This document shows positions 16,328-24,090 of a stretch of DNA of 64,000 bases, piece by piece. How positions within the stretch are numbered: position 1 is the first letter of the stretch; the number at the start of each line of letters is the position of its first letter. The DNA comes from CAXMST01 sp963793415. Lineage in GTDB: Bacteria; Actinomycetota; Thermoleophilia; Solirubrobacterales; 70-9. A program made the position numbers and the translations under genes. The stretch covers positions 1,612,001 through 1,676,000 of the forward strand of contig CAWCAC010000002.1 of NCBI GenBank assembly GCA_963793415.1. The letters run 5' to 3'. A model generated the notes under the pieces. It saw only the letters and a program-made list of their open reading frames with translations. It had not been told where the DNA came from and made no database searches.

Positions 16328-16333
16328 AAGCTA
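16328..16333 (-). promoter_or_regulatory. -10 element TAGCTT, aminotransferase operon
   Basis: On the minus strand TAGCTT lies 7 nt before GTG 16320, predicting a leaderless start for the aminotransferase/dehydrogenase/hydratase operon. Confidence 0.55.
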
Positions 16334-16371
16334 CCGGAGGGAGGGGAGGATCAGGCGCGGGCCGGTGGGGC

Positions 16372-16377
16372 TAAGGT
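16372..16377 (+). promoter_or_regulatory. -10 element TAAGGT
   Basis: TAAGGT lies 6 nt before the ATG at 16384 with no ribosome site; leaderless start predicted. Confidence 0.55.
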
Positions 16378-16383
16378 GGCCGC

Positions 16384-16728
16384 ATGGAGTTCGTGCTCGT
16401 CACCGGCGGGATGGTCCTCTTCATCATCGGCGTGCTCGTGCTGCTCGGTCGCGCCTACCCGGGCAGCGGCGCCGATCTGCTCGACTGGAAGCCGACCCGG
16501 GACTACGAGACCGAGGTCCAACTCGAGCAGGACGACATCTCCCAGATGCTCGCCGCCCAGAACGAGTACCGGCGCCGGCGTGGCGCCGCCGAGCTGACCG
16601 AGCTCGACGCCGAGCGGATGGCGGCAGAGGACAATCGGGCCCGCAACGGCGCGCGCTCGATGGATCCGGCCGACGTCGCCGAGCTCGAGAGCGATCTCCG
16701 GGATCGCGAGCCGGACAAGGGCGACTGA
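16384..16728 (+). CDS. Single-helix membrane protein, unknown function
   Basis: 114 residues: one N-terminal hydrophobic helix (about 4-22), a short Gly/Ser turn, then a highly charged cytosolic region (DDISQMLAAQNEYRRRRGA and a Glu/Arg-rich C-terminus) likely helical. No catalytic motif. It precedes the Rossmann-like gene by 8 bp on the same strand and probably shares its transcript. Unrecognised family. Confidence 0.7.
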   Translation: MEFVLVTGGMVLFIIGVLVLLGRAYPGSGADLLDWKPTRDYETEVQLEQDDISQMLAAQNEYRRRRGAAELTELDAERMAAEDNRARNGARSMDPADVAELESDLRDREPDKGD

Positions 16729-16735
16729 GCCACCG

Positions 16736-17206
16736 ATGGCGCGGGCGATGCTGGTCGGCTGCGGCTGCTGTGCGCGCGGCGCCGGGACGACACTGGCCGG
16801 CCGCGGCTGGGCCGTCCGGGGAACGAGCCGCAGCGCGGCGGGCCGCGGCGAGATCGAGGCCGCCGGCCTCGAGGCGGCGGAGGCGGATCCGGACCTGGTC
16901 GGCTCAGTCGTCGAGCTGCTCGGCGATGTCACCGTGCTCGGCTGGATGCTTGGCGCGGTCCCGGGCGAGCGTGGCGCCGAGCTCAACGGCCCGCGGCTCG
17001 AGAGCCTGCTCGCGAAGGTCGTCGACACGCCGGTCCGCGGCTTCGTCTTCGAGGCGCCGGCCGACGGCACCGGCCGCGACGCGGTCGAGGATGCGATCGA
17101 GCGCTGGCGGTTGCCGGCGGAGATCCTCAGCTGCGATCGCTCCGATCCGACTGCCTGGGCGGAGAGCGTCGCCGCGGCGGTCGAGCGCTCGGTCGGCCTC
17201 GGCTAG
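16736..17206 (+). CDS. Small Rossmann-like protein, unknown function
   Basis: 156 residues beginning with a beta strand and glycine/cysteine-rich loop (MLVGCGCCARGAGTTLAGRGW), then VRGTSRS, resembling the nucleotide-binding start of NAD-dependent epimerases but much shorter. The middle has VVELLGDVTVLGWMLG and a C-terminal strand/helix. There is no catalytic Tyr-x-x-x-Lys. An alternative ATG lies 12 nt downstream. Function not assigned. Confidence 0.65.
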   Translation: MARAMLVGCGCCARGAGTTLAGRGWAVRGTSRSAAGRGEIEAAGLEAAEADPDLVGSVVELLGDVTVLGWMLGAVPGERGAELNGPRLESLLAKVVDTPVRGFVFEAPADGTGRDAVEDAIERWRLPAEILSCDRSDPTAWAESVAAAVERSVGLG

Positions 17207-17221
17207 AGCCGGCCGCCGGCC

Positions 17222-17638
17222 TCAGCCGCCGCTGACCGAGTCCGATTCCTCGGCCGGCACGGCCTTGCCGATCTCGTTCTCGGGAATCGTGTCCTGGGGG
17301 CCGTTGCGCGGGAAGTCGATGTCGCGGGGCGCCTCCTGGGAGGCGTTCGCTGCCGTCCATGGCGCCGTGTCCTCGAGCGGGATCTCCTTGTTGTCGATCC
17401 CGTTGACCACGGTCAGGAACCCGATCGCCAGCGCGACGACGACGGCGAGGAAGATGCCGTAGACGGTCAGCTGCTTCTTGGCCGAGGCGCCGTACTGCTG
17501 ACCGATGACCGGACGCCGCTTGTCCATCCCCATCGAGTCGAGATCGCTCGGCGCCGTCTTCGAGCCGGCGCCCGGGTACGGGCGCTCCTGCGACGGCGCG
17601 TGCTCGCCGCCGGTCTCCTCCTCGCGGGACTCCTCCAT
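17222..17638 (-). CDS. Single-pass membrane protein, unknown function
   Basis: 138 residues: a hydrophilic, proline/acid-rich N-terminal half, one transmembrane helix (about residues 60-78, VYGIFLAVVVALAIGFLTVV), then an extracytoplasmic acidic tail. The ATG at 17638 is preferred over an upstream TTG because TACCGT lies 6 nt before it. No family recognised. Confidence 0.65.
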   Translation of the reverse strand: MEESREEETGGEHAPSQERPYPGAGSKTAPSDLDSMGMDKRRPVIGQQYGASAKKQLTVYGIFLAVVVALAIGFLTVVNGIDNKEIPLEDTAPWTAANASQEAPRDIDFPRNGPQDTIPENEIGKAVPAEESDSVSGG

Positions 17639-17644
17639 GAGGAC

Positions 17645-17650
17645 ACGGTA
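17645..17650 (-). promoter_or_regulatory. -10 element TACCGT
   Basis: Minus-strand TACCGT, 6 nt before the ATG at 17638; leaderless start predicted. Confidence 0.5.
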
Positions 17651-17699
17651 GCCCGAGGTCAGCGGGAATTCCAGTGACAACCGGCGCTGCCGGCGCCGC

Positions 17700-18317
17700 C
17701 TATCGATCGTCGCCGCCGAGACGCTCGAAGAAGACCTGCAGCATCCGCGCCGTGGCGCCCCAGATGAAGGTCTCGCCGACCGCGTAGGTCGGCGTCCGGA
17801 AGGGGACTCCCCGCCGGATCAGGCGCCGCATCCCGTAGCCCTCGCGAAGCTCGTCGAGGCCGATCTCGATCACGCGCTCGACCTCGGTCGGCTGCAGGGC
17901 GTGCTCGAGCCCGGCCGGCACGAGCCCGACGACCGGCAGCACCCGGTAGCTGGTGACGACGGTGGAGATCGGCTGCAGCGCGCCGAGCACCTCGACCGCT
18001 GAGGGGTCGAGCCCGATCTCCTCGTGCGCTTCACGCAGCGCCGTATCGGTCAGGTGCTCGCCCGGCTCGGAGCGGCCGCCCGGGAATGAGATCTCGCCGG
18101 CGTGGCGGCGCAGGTCGTGGCGACGCTCGGTGAAGATCAGGCCGGGGGAGTGGGGCCATCCGTACAGCGGCAGCAGCACGGCCGCCTCCTTGCTGCCGTG
18201 GGTGTCGATCGCGAGCGCGACTTCGGGGTCGAGCAGGCGCGAGCGCAGCGAAATGGCGTCTGGCCCCTCCGTCGCGCTCAGATGATCACCTGGACGGTGC
18301 CGCCGTCGACGCTCCAC
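17700..18317 (-). CDS. NUDIX hydrolase, CoA-pyrophosphatase type
   Basis: 205 residues. The Nudix box is complete (GGRSEPGEHLTDTALREAHE followed by EIGLD), and just before it FTERRHDLRRHAGEISFPGG matches the CoA-diphosphatase subgroup, which cleaves CoA or its derivatives to phosphopantetheine and 3',5'-ADP. The GTG at 18317 lies inside the upstream SDR gene, giving a 40-nt overlap; the first 20 residues are not family sequence, so a start nearer 18265 is possible. It is last in the DUF1015-pduO-osmC-SDR-NUDIX chain. Confidence 0.85.
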   Translation of the reverse strand: MERRRRHRPGDHLSATEGPDAISLRSRLLDPEVALAIDTHGSKEAAVLLPLYGWPHSPGLIFTERRHDLRRHAGEISFPGGRSEPGEHLTDTALREAHEEIGLDPSAVEVLGALQPISTVVTSYRVLPVVGLVPAGLEHALQPTEVERVIEIGLDELREGYGMRRLIRRGVPFRTPTYAVGETFIWGATARMLQVFFERLGGDDR

Positions 18318-19087
18318 GCTGCGCCCGAGACGTACGAGGCGGCGGGGGAGCAGAGGAAGCAGATCACCGAGGCGATCTCCTCGACCTCGGCGAGCCTGCC
18401 GATCGGCCGCTTGCCTCCGACCTCGGCGAGCGCCTGCTCGCGGGTCTCGCTACGGCCGGTTGCAATCGTCTGATCGAGCAGGCCGCCCTCTTCCATCCAC
18501 ATCTCGCTCTTGACCGGGCCCGGGCAGACGGCGTTGACCGCGACGCCCTCGGGCGCCCAGCGGTCGGCGTAGAGCCGCGAGAGCGAGAGCTGCGCCGCCT
18601 TCGCGACCGAGTACTCCGGCATCGACGCCGTCGGCCGCTTGCCGGCGGTCGAGGCGACGTTGACGACCCGCCCCCAGCGTCGCTCGGCCATCCCCGGCAC
18701 GGTCGCGTCCATCAGCCGCTTCGGCGCCATCACGTTGAGCTCGAAGGCGTCGCGCCACTCGGCGTCGGGGACCTCCTCGATCTTCCGCAGCCGCGAGGCG
18801 CCCGCGTTGTTGACGAGGACGTCGACCGGCCCGCCGAGGTCGGCGGCGGCGGCGAGCAGCCGTTCGGGTGCGTCGGCCACGGTGACGTCGGTGGCGAACG
18901 CCGCCGCGACGCCGGAGCCGGCGTCGCGGGCGGCTGCGAGGGCTTCGTCGAGATCGTCGGCACCGCGGGCGACGAGCAGGACGGCGGCGCCGCGGGCAGC
19001 GAGATCGACGGAGACGGCGCGGCCGATGCCGCGGCTCGCGCCGGTGACGACGGCGACGCGGCCGGCAAGCTCGCCGGCCGGGCTCAC
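18278..19087 (-). CDS. Short-chain dehydrogenase/reductase
   Basis: 269 residues from GTG 19087. Classical SDR features are all present: VTGASRGIGRA cofactor motif, VNNAGAS, the catalytic Ser (VVNVASTAGKR) and Tyr-x-x-x-Lys (YSVAKAA), and a C-terminal YVSGAAWSVDGG typical of FabG-like enzymes. NAD(P)-dependent oxidation or reduction of an unknown substrate. The GTG overlaps the stop of the osmC gene (GTGA), showing translational coupling. Confidence 0.9.
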   Translation of the reverse strand: MSPAGELAGRVAVVTGASRGIGRAVSVDLAARGAAVLLVARGADDLDEALAAARDAGSGVAAAFATDVTVADAPERLLAAAADLGGPVDVLVNNAGASRLRKIEEVPDAEWRDAFELNVMAPKRLMDATVPGMAERRWGRVVNVASTAGKRPTASMPEYSVAKAAQLSLSRLYADRWAPEGVAVNAVCPGPVKSEMWMEEGGLLDQTIATGRSETREQALAEVGGKRPIGRLAEVEEIASVICFLCSPAASYVSGAAWSVDGGTVQVII

Positions 19088-19497
19088 GTGGCGGTGCTCC
19101 CGGCCCGGATCGAGATCGGCTGCGGGGTTGCGAGCGCCTTGTGCACCGGGCACTTGCCGGCGATCTTCAGCAGCCGTTCGCGCTGGTCGGCGTCGAGGCC
19201 CTCCGGAAGCTCGATCACGACCTCGTAGGTGCGGGTGCCCTTACTCAGCTCGCCGTCGGCGATCACCGCGACCGAGAGCCCGTCGAGATCCCATCCCTTG
19301 CGCTCGGCGTACATCTCCATCGTCACCGCCGTGCACGAGGCCAGCGCCGCGTTGAGCAGGTTCTGGGGTGAGGGCCCGGCGTCGGCGCCGCCCTTGTCGG
19401 CCGGCTCGTCGACGACGAGGGCGTGGTCGCCGGCGACGACGTCGTGGCGATAGCCCTCCACGCGGGTCGCGAGCGCGGCGTGAACGGGCTCGGCCAT
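19084..19497 (-). CDS. OsmC-family peroxide-detoxifying protein
   Basis: 137 residues with both conserved cysteines of OsmC/Ohr proteins: ALASCTAVTMEMYAERKGW (about residue 55) and IAGKCPVHKAL (about 116). These thiols reduce organic or lipid peroxides. Its start overlaps the pduO stop (TGATG) and its stop overlaps the SDR start (GTGA). Confidence 0.9.
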   Translation of the reverse strand: MAEPVHAALATRVEGYRHDVVAGDHALVVDEPADKGGADAGPSPQNLLNAALASCTAVTMEMYAERKGWDLDGLSVAVIADGELSKGTRTYEVVIELPEGLDADQRERLLKIAGKCPVHKALATPQPISIRAGSTAT

Positions 19498-20063
19498 CAG
19501 CCGCGGCCCTCGAACAGCTCAGGCTCGGGGACGTCCGCGAAGCGGGCCATCGCCCAGACGAGGTCGGCGGCACGGTTGACGTAGCCGGTCAGGTTCTCGG
19601 CGGCGGGCTCGCCGGCACCGGCGAGGGCGGCGACACGGCGCTCCGCCCGGCGCAAGGTCGCGCGGGCGAGATCGAGCTGGGCGGAGAGGCGCGTCCCGCC
19701 GGGGATCACGAACTTGGGCGGCAGGTCGACGCGGTCCATGTAGCGGTCGATCGCCTCCTCCATCCAGCCGATCATCTCGGCGGTGACTCGGCTGATGCCG
19801 TCCTCGAGCCGGTCGGAGGACTCGGGCGCCGTCGCCAGCTCGGCCCCGGCGACGAACAGCTCGTTCTGGAGCCGCAAGACGTCGGCCGCGATCTCGGGGC
19901 CGCGCTCGCTGTCCTCGGAGCAGAGCGAGCGAGCGACGCCGAGCGCCGAGCCCGCCTCGTCGATCGCGCCGTAGGCCTCGATCCGCACGTCCGCCTTGGA
20001 GCGGCGGCCGCCGTACCAGAGGCCGGTGGTGCCGTCGTCTCCCTTGCGGGTGTAGATCTTCAT
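19497..20063 (-). CDS. Cob(I)alamin adenosyltransferase, PduO type
   Basis: 188 residues starting MKIYTRKGDDGTTGLWYGGRR, the ATP-binding N-terminus of PduO-type enzymes. YGAIDEAGSALGVAR, GGTRLSAQLDLARATLRRAERR and YVNRAADLVWAMAR complete the family signature. It transfers adenosyl from ATP to cob(I)alamin to make coenzyme B12. Its ATG overlaps the stop of DUF1015 (ATGA). No B12-dependent enzyme is in the window, so the cofactor's user is elsewhere. Confidence 0.93.
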   Translation of the reverse strand: MKIYTRKGDDGTTGLWYGGRRSKADVRIEAYGAIDEAGSALGVARSLCSEDSERGPEIAADVLRLQNELFVAGAELATAPESSDRLEDGISRVTAEMIGWMEEAIDRYMDRVDLPPKFVIPGGTRLSAQLDLARATLRRAERRVAALAGAGEPAAENLTGYVNRAADLVWAMARFADVPEPELFEGRG

Positions 20064-21340
20064 CGCCGGACGTCGCCGGCGTCTGTGAGCGGGTTGAAGA
20101 CGAGCCCGGTGAGCAGCTTCGGGAAGAAGAAGGTGGACTTGGGCGGCATCGTCTCGCCGGCCGCGGCGACGTCGCGCACCTGCTGGACGGGCGTGGGGCG
20201 GAGCAGGAAGCCCGCGTCGCACTCGCCGGCCTCGATCCGACGCACCGCCTCGGCCGTGTCGGAACAGTAGGAGAGACCCTTCTTGGCGGCGATGTCGTCG
20301 GTGCTCATGCCGAGCGCCTTGCGCAGGATCAGCGCCTCGAGGGCGGCGGCATCGAGTCGGCGGTAGGCCTCGCTGAAGCCTTCGAGCTCGGCGTCGAGCG
20401 CGGCCGTGTCGCGGAGCACGAGGTGGCACGGCTTGCCGTGGTGCGAGTCCATGTAGCCGAAGGCGACGGCACCCGCGTCGGCGCTCGGGACGATCCTCTC
20501 GGGGTCCGACGACGGCGCCTCCGTGACCTCGAAAAGCGACATCAGCGTGTCGCGGATCGCCTCCTGCTTGGGTGTGTCGAGGTCGTGCAGGAGCCGGTGC
20601 GTGGCGAACACGCTCAGGCCCGGATCCTCGAGCGAGACGAGCGCCGCGAGCGTGTACCGGTGCGGCCCCTCGCCGCCGATCTCATCGCCGTAGGTGCGCG
20701 CCGTCTCGTAGCGATGGTGACCGTCGGCGATCAGCAGCTCCGAGGGGTCGAGCGTCGCCGCGATCGCCTCGTGGACGGCCGGGTCGGCGATCGGCCAGAC
20801 CCGGTGGGTCGTGCCGTCGGCGTCGGTCGTCTCCGCCCAGGGTGCGGCGGAGGCGGCGTCGGCGAGGTGGGACCAGGCGTCGCCCTCGTGGAGGATGAAA
20901 ATCGGGGACATGCTGTGGCCGGTGGCACGGGTGAGACGAAGCCGGTCCTCCTTCGGGCCGGGCTGGGTGCGCTCGTGCGGGCGTACGAGTCCGGGGCCGT
21001 AGTCGGTGACCCGGATCCGAGCGAGGAACCCGCGACGGGTGCGGCGCTCGCCGTCGGGGCCCGTGTAGTCCTGCTCGTAGGCCCAGATCGTCGGCTCGCC
21101 GTCGCGGGCGAGGACGCCCTCCTGCTCCCAGGCCCTCATCGTCGCCGCCGCGTGCTCGTAGATGTCGGAGCCGTCCGAGGTCTCGGGCAGGTCGAGCTCG
21201 ACCACGTTGTACGGAGAGCCCTCGAGCAGTCGAGCCCGGCCGGCGGCGTCGATCACGTCGTAAGGGGGAGCGACGACGTCGCCGATCTCGACCCGCTCGG
21301 GGTCGTAGTGGACTGCGTCGAGTGGGCGGACCTCGGCCAT
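20060..21340 (-). CDS. DUF1015-family protein
   Basis: 426 residues matching the DUF1015 layout: VRPLDAVHYDPERV and VVAPPYDVI at the N-terminus, RRGFLARIRV, the hallmark LLIADGHHRYETARTYG (near residue 215), and the C-terminal AGETMPPKSTFFFPKLLTGLVF. The family is widespread and related to ParB/SerK-like nucleotide-dependent folds, but the substrate is unsettled. It heads an overlapping five-gene operon; TAGGGT lies 9 nt before the ATG. Confidence 0.88.
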   Translation of the reverse strand: MAEVRPLDAVHYDPERVEIGDVVAPPYDVIDAAGRARLLEGSPYNVVELDLPETSDGSDIYEHAAATMRAWEQEGVLARDGEPTIWAYEQDYTGPDGERRTRRGFLARIRVTDYGPGLVRPHERTQPGPKEDRLRLTRATGHSMSPIFILHEGDAWSHLADAASAAPWAETTDADGTTHRVWPIADPAVHEAIAATLDPSELLIADGHHRYETARTYGDEIGGEGPHRYTLAALVSLEDPGLSVFATHRLLHDLDTPKQEAIRDTLMSLFEVTEAPSSDPERIVPSADAGAVAFGYMDSHHGKPCHLVLRDTAALDAELEGFSEAYRRLDAAALEALILRKALGMSTDDIAAKKGLSYCSDTAEAVRRIEAGECDAGFLLRPTPVQQVRDVAAAGETMPPKSTFFFPKLLTGLVFNPLTDAGDVRR

Positions 21341-21349
21341 CGGCGGCGG

Positions 21350-21355
21350 ACCCTA
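21350..21355 (-). promoter_or_regulatory. -10 element TAGGGT, DUF1015 operon
   Basis: Minus-strand TAGGGT, 9 nt before the DUF1015 start codon; about 40 bp from the divergent LexA-box promoter. Confidence 0.55.
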
Positions 21356-21393
21356 GCGGCTGGCGCCGCCGCAGTTTCCGTCCGCCTCCTATG

Positions 21394-21407
21394 CGAACAT
21401 ACGTTCG
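21394..21407 (+). promoter_or_regulatory. LexA/SOS box abutting start codon
   Basis: CGAACATACGTTCG, a near-perfect palindrome of the actinobacterial LexA consensus (GAAC-N4-GTTC with flanking C/G). It ends one base before the ATG at 21408, so bound LexA would cover the start of transcription and translation. Confidence 0.75.
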
Positions 21408-22055
21408 ATGGCACACGACGCCCACATTCGCGCGAAGGCGCTGGTTCTGCGTCGCGAGCGCCAGATGACGATCGATGAGATCGCCGAGCGCTTGGCCGTC
21501 AGTCGAACGACGATCTACTACTGGGTGAAGGACCTCCCGATCGAGCGCAAGAGGAGCCCGCAGTCCGCCGCCCAGCGGCGCCGGAACGCGAGCAACTCCG
21601 AGTCATTTCGACTTAAGCGGCGCGCCGCGTATGAGCGCGGCAAGGACGAGTTCGACGGCCTGGCGGATGACCCGACCTTTCGAGACTTCATCTGTATCTA
21701 CGTTGGCGAGGGCTACAAGCGTCACCGGAACACCATTTCTGTCGCCAACTCAGATCCTGTGGTCGTTTCGCTGTGTTCGAGATGGATCGAGCGCCTGGCC
21801 CAGAATCGCGTCCGCTACGCGATTCAGTACCACGCCGATCAGGATCCGGACCGGCTCCGCGCCTTCTGGGCGTTTCGCCTGGGTATCGAACCTGAGGTGA
21901 TCACGACATTTCGGAAATCCAACAGCGGACAGCTCGCCCGCCGGAACTGGCGCTGTCGTCACGGGGTCATTTCGGTAAACGCATATGACACCGATCTGAG
22001 GTCCCGTCTCCAGGCATGGCTGGACATCACCAAGCGAGACTGGACCGCTGTCTAG
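21408..22055 (+). CDS. HTH protein with LAGLIDADG-like domain, SOS-controlled
   Basis: 215 residues. The N-terminus is a helix-turn-helix (MTIDEIAERLAVSRTTIYYWVKD, about 20-42), then a basic linker. The C-terminal region has FICIYVGEGYKRHRNTISVANSDP, the Gly-Glu-Gly strand pattern of LAGLIDADG-like folds, and a Trp-rich end. It may bind or nick DNA, but only one such motif is seen and catalysis is unproven. A LexA box directly precedes the ATG, so it should be DNA-damage inducible. The TAG stop is part of the -10 hexamer of the following tRNA-Pro. Confidence 0.75.
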   Translation: MAHDAHIRAKALVLRRERQMTIDEIAERLAVSRTTIYYWVKDLPIERKRSPQSAAQRRRNASNSESFRLKRRAAYERGKDEFDGLADDPTFRDFICIYVGEGYKRHRNTISVANSDPVVVSLCSRWIERLAQNRVRYAIQYHADQDPDRLRAFWAFRLGIEPEVITTFRKSNSGQLARRNWRCRHGVISVNAYDTDLRSRLQAWLDITKRDWTAV

Positions 22056-22058
22056 AAT
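22053..22058 (+). promoter_or_regulatory. -10 element TAGAAT, tRNA-Pro(TGG)
   Basis: TAGAAT, 9 nt upstream of the tRNA; its first three bases are the stop codon of the preceding gene. Confidence 0.5.
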
Positions 22059-22067
22059 CGACCGCGT

Positions 22068-22141
22068 CGGGGCGTAGCGAAGCCTGGTATCGCGCGGCCT
22101 TTGGGGGGCTGAGATCGCTGGTTCGAATCCAGTCGCCCCGA
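22068..22141 (+). tRNA. tRNA-Pro (anticodon TGG)
   Basis: 74-nt cloverleaf. Acceptor arm CGGGGCG/CGCCCCG with discriminator A; anticodon stem CGGCC/GGCTG around loop TTTGGGG; T-arm GCTGGTTCGAATCCAGT. CCA is not encoded. Confidence 0.95.
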
Positions 22142-22180
22142 TATATGTCCGCCGCTCGCGCCGAGGCGATCAGTCGGCGC

Positions 22181-22186
22181 TAGGGT
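22181..22186 (+). promoter_or_regulatory. -10 element TAGGGT
   Basis: TAGGGT, 9 nt before the ATG at 22196; leaderless start predicted. Confidence 0.55.
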
Positions 22187-22195
22187 CACGGTGCG

Positions 22196-22639
22196 ATGGC
22201 GCGTCCATCTGCCGAGGAGCATTACGGCGACCACCTCGATTCGATGCTCGAGGCGGGGGAGGATCTGCTCGGGGTCTGCTCGGCTTCCGAGCAGCAGGGG
22301 ATGTTCAAGGGCCGGGCGGTGCTGTTGGCGGTCACCGATCGACGCCTGATCGTTGTCGCTCTCGATCGCCGGGGTCGTCCGGCGGATGAGGCGGAGTCGA
22401 TCGCGCCGGGCGATCTCGCCTCCGCCGAGGCCGACGGCGCCGGCGGCGGCTGGGCTGAGCTCGGGCCGGCGATCATGGACAGCACCGCGGTCAAGCTGAA
22501 GCTGAAGACGAAGGACGGCGAGAAGCGTCGCTTCATGTTCATGCGCGGCACTGGACCGCTCGGCAATCTCGGCGGCGGCGAGTCCCAGCGCGGCGGCGTC
22601 GAGGCGCTGGCGCAGTTCTTCATCCGCGCCGGGCTCTGA
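22196..22639 (+). CDS. PH-like domain hypothetical protein
   Basis: 147 residues. The pattern GRAVLLAVTDRRLIVVALD, then two more strand regions and TKDGEKRRFMFMRG, matches the bacterial PH/YokE-like fold seen in short uncharacterised proteins (the TDRRLI strand is typical). No catalytic residues. Cytosolic, acidic N-terminus. It is flanked by two tRNA genes. Function unknown. Confidence 0.7.
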   Translation: MARPSAEEHYGDHLDSMLEAGEDLLGVCSASEQQGMFKGRAVLLAVTDRRLIVVALDRRGRPADEAESIAPGDLASAEADGAGGGWAELGPAIMDSTAVKLKLKTKDGEKRRFMFMRGTGPLGNLGGGESQRGGVEALAQFFIRAGL

Positions 22640-22643
22640 GCGA

Positions 22644-22660
22644 CACCGCACCGTGCGGTG
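22644..22660. repeat. CACCGCAC/GTGCGGTG palindrome
   Basis: Perfect 8-bp arms around a single C, between the PH-like gene and tRNA-Leu(CAA). Too tight for a hairpin, so more likely a protein-binding site. Confidence 0.4.
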
Positions 22661-22667
22661 CACGGTC

Positions 22668-22673
22668 TAAGGT
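22668..22673 (+). promoter_or_regulatory. -10 element TAAGGT, tRNA-Leu(CAA)
   Basis: TAAGGT lies 13 nt upstream of the tRNA 5' end. Confidence 0.45.
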
Positions 22674-22686
22674 CTTTTCGTTCCCT

Positions 22687-22770
22687 GCCGGAGTGGCGGA
22701 ATTGGCATACGCGATCGGCTCAAAATCGATTGCCCTTACGGGCTTGTGGGTTCGAGTCCCACCTCCGGTA
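22687..22770 (+). tRNA. tRNA-Leu (anticodon CAA)
   Basis: 84-nt class II tRNA with a long variable arm (TGCCCTTACGGGCT). Acceptor GCCGGAG/CTCCGGT, anticodon loop CTCAAAA in stem ATCGG/TCGAT, T-arm GTGGGTTCGAGTCCCAC. CCA not encoded. Confidence 0.94.
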
Positions 22771-22790
22771 TCGCAGGGTCCATCTCAACC

Positions 22791-23468
22791 ATGTGCGGGC
22801 GCTACACGCTGACCAATCCGGACCCGAAGCGGCTCAGGCTCCGCTTCGGGATCGACGCGCCGTTCGAGTTCGACGAGCGGCCGCGTTTCAACATCGCGCC
22901 GACCGACTCGGTGCTCGCGGTTCGCGCGCACGACGGCGAGCGCGAGCTCGGCAAGCTGCGCTGGGGGCTGATGCCCGGCCGCTGGGCGGAGAAGCCGGGT
23001 CGGCCGCTGATCAACGCCCGCGCCGAGACGGTCGCGACGCAGCCCGCCTACCGCGAGTCGTTCCGCGCCCGCCGCTGTCTGATCCCGGCCGACGGCTTCT
23101 ACGAGTGGCAGAAGCTGCCGACCGGCAAGCAGCCGGTCTGGATCAGTCGTCCCGACGAGGACCTGTTCGCCTTCGCCGGGATATGGGCGAGCCTCGAGCG
23201 CTCCGACGGCGAGACCGTCCACAGCTGCTCGATCATCACCTGCGAGCCGAACGAGATGATGCGCACGATTCACGACCGGATGCCGGCGATCCTCGATCCG
23301 GACGTCGAGTCGACCTGGCTCGACCCGGATGCCGATCCGGACGTCCTGTTGGCGCTGCTCGGGCCGGCGCGGGCGGACCTGCTGGTCGCACGCGAGGTCG
23401 GGGAGGGCGTCAACGACGTCCGCAAGGACGGGCCCGAGTTGCTCGAGCCGCCGCTGAAGCTGTTCTAA
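22791..23468 (+). CDS. SRAP-family abasic-site processing protein (HMCES/YedK)
   Basis: 225 residues starting MCGRYT; after Met removal Cys2 forms the thiazolidine cross-link to abasic sites in single-stranded DNA. The other active-site residues are visible: Asn in PLINARAET, Glu in ADGFYEW and His in IHDRMPAIL. The start is fixed by the need for Cys at position 2. The protein shields abasic sites during replication. It begins 21 bp after a tRNA-Leu. Confidence 0.95.
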   Translation: MCGRYTLTNPDPKRLRLRFGIDAPFEFDERPRFNIAPTDSVLAVRAHDGERELGKLRWGLMPGRWAEKPGRPLINARAETVATQPAYRESFRARRCLIPADGFYEWQKLPTGKQPVWISRPDEDLFAFAGIWASLERSDGETVHSCSIITCEPNEMMRTIHDRMPAILDPDVESTWLDPDADPDVLLALLGPARADLLVAREVGEGVNDVRKDGPELLEPPLKLF

Positions 23469-23471
23469 GGG

Positions 23472-24038
23472 TCAGGCCGGCGCGCCGGGAGCGTGTGGCG
23501 GGGCCGTGGACTCGTCCTCGTCTTCCACCCACTCGTCGTCGCCGCGGGGACCGGTGTCGGGTCCGCTGTCGAGAGGGCGCTCCTCCTCGACGTGCCACTC
23601 CTGGTTGAAAGCGACCATCGCCACGACCACGAGCAGGAGCTGCACCGGGATGACGATCACGGTCAGCATGCCGAGCAGGTCCTCCGGAAGGGCCGGCGAC
23701 TCGAGCCCGTCCTTGGCGCGGGCGAACCACGCAGGCGCCGCGACCGCGGCGAAGATCGTCAGGAGCACGGCGAGCGCGGCGGCGACCGGGAGGACGCCGC
23801 GGTTCCAGCGCAGGACGAGGAACGCGAAGAGGATGTAGAGGCCGGCCCAGAGCAGTGTGATCAGGCCGATGCCGGGGCTCTGCAGGCGCTCCCAGCCGCC
23901 CAGGGTGATGATGATCAGCAGCGCCGCCGAGACCAGGAGCACGAACGCGACGATCGCCTTCGTCGTCTTCGACTCGGCCTTTTCCCTGTTTGGGCGCCAG
24001 AGCTCGTAGCCCGGGCGCGCCTCTCCTAGCGCGGCCAT
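23472..24038 (-). CDS. Four-helix membrane protein, unknown function
   Basis: 188 residues with four hydrophobic helices (about 28-47, 56-76, 82-104, 124-146) and an acidic, proline-rich C-terminal tail. The ATG at 24038 is selected because TATATT lies 8 nt upstream; the longer frame runs into a tRNA. No recognised domain. It converges on the SRAP gene with 3 bp between stops. Confidence 0.65.
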   Translation of the reverse strand: MAALGEARPGYELWRPNREKAESKTTKAIVAFVLLVSAALLIIITLGGWERLQSPGIGLITLLWAGLYILFAFLVLRWNRGVLPVAAALAVLLTIFAAVAAPAWFARAKDGLESPALPEDLLGMLTVIVIPVQLLLVVVAMVAFNQEWHVEEERPLDSGPDTGPRGDDEWVEDEDESTAPPHAPGAPA

Positions 24039-24046
24039 CGCAGGGG

Positions 24047-24052
24047 AATATA
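24047..24052 (-). promoter_or_regulatory. -10 element TATATT
   Basis: Minus-strand TATATT, 8 nt before the ATG at 24038; leaderless start predicted. Confidence 0.5.
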
Positions 24053-24073
24053 GATTCTCCGGCGGTCGGGCGC

Positions 24074-24079
24074 TACCGT
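24074..24079 (+). promoter_or_regulatory. -10 element TACCGT, tRNA-Leu(TAG)
   Basis: TACCGT, 11 nt upstream of the tRNA. Confidence 0.45.
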
Positions 24080-24090
24080 TGCCGCCCCGC

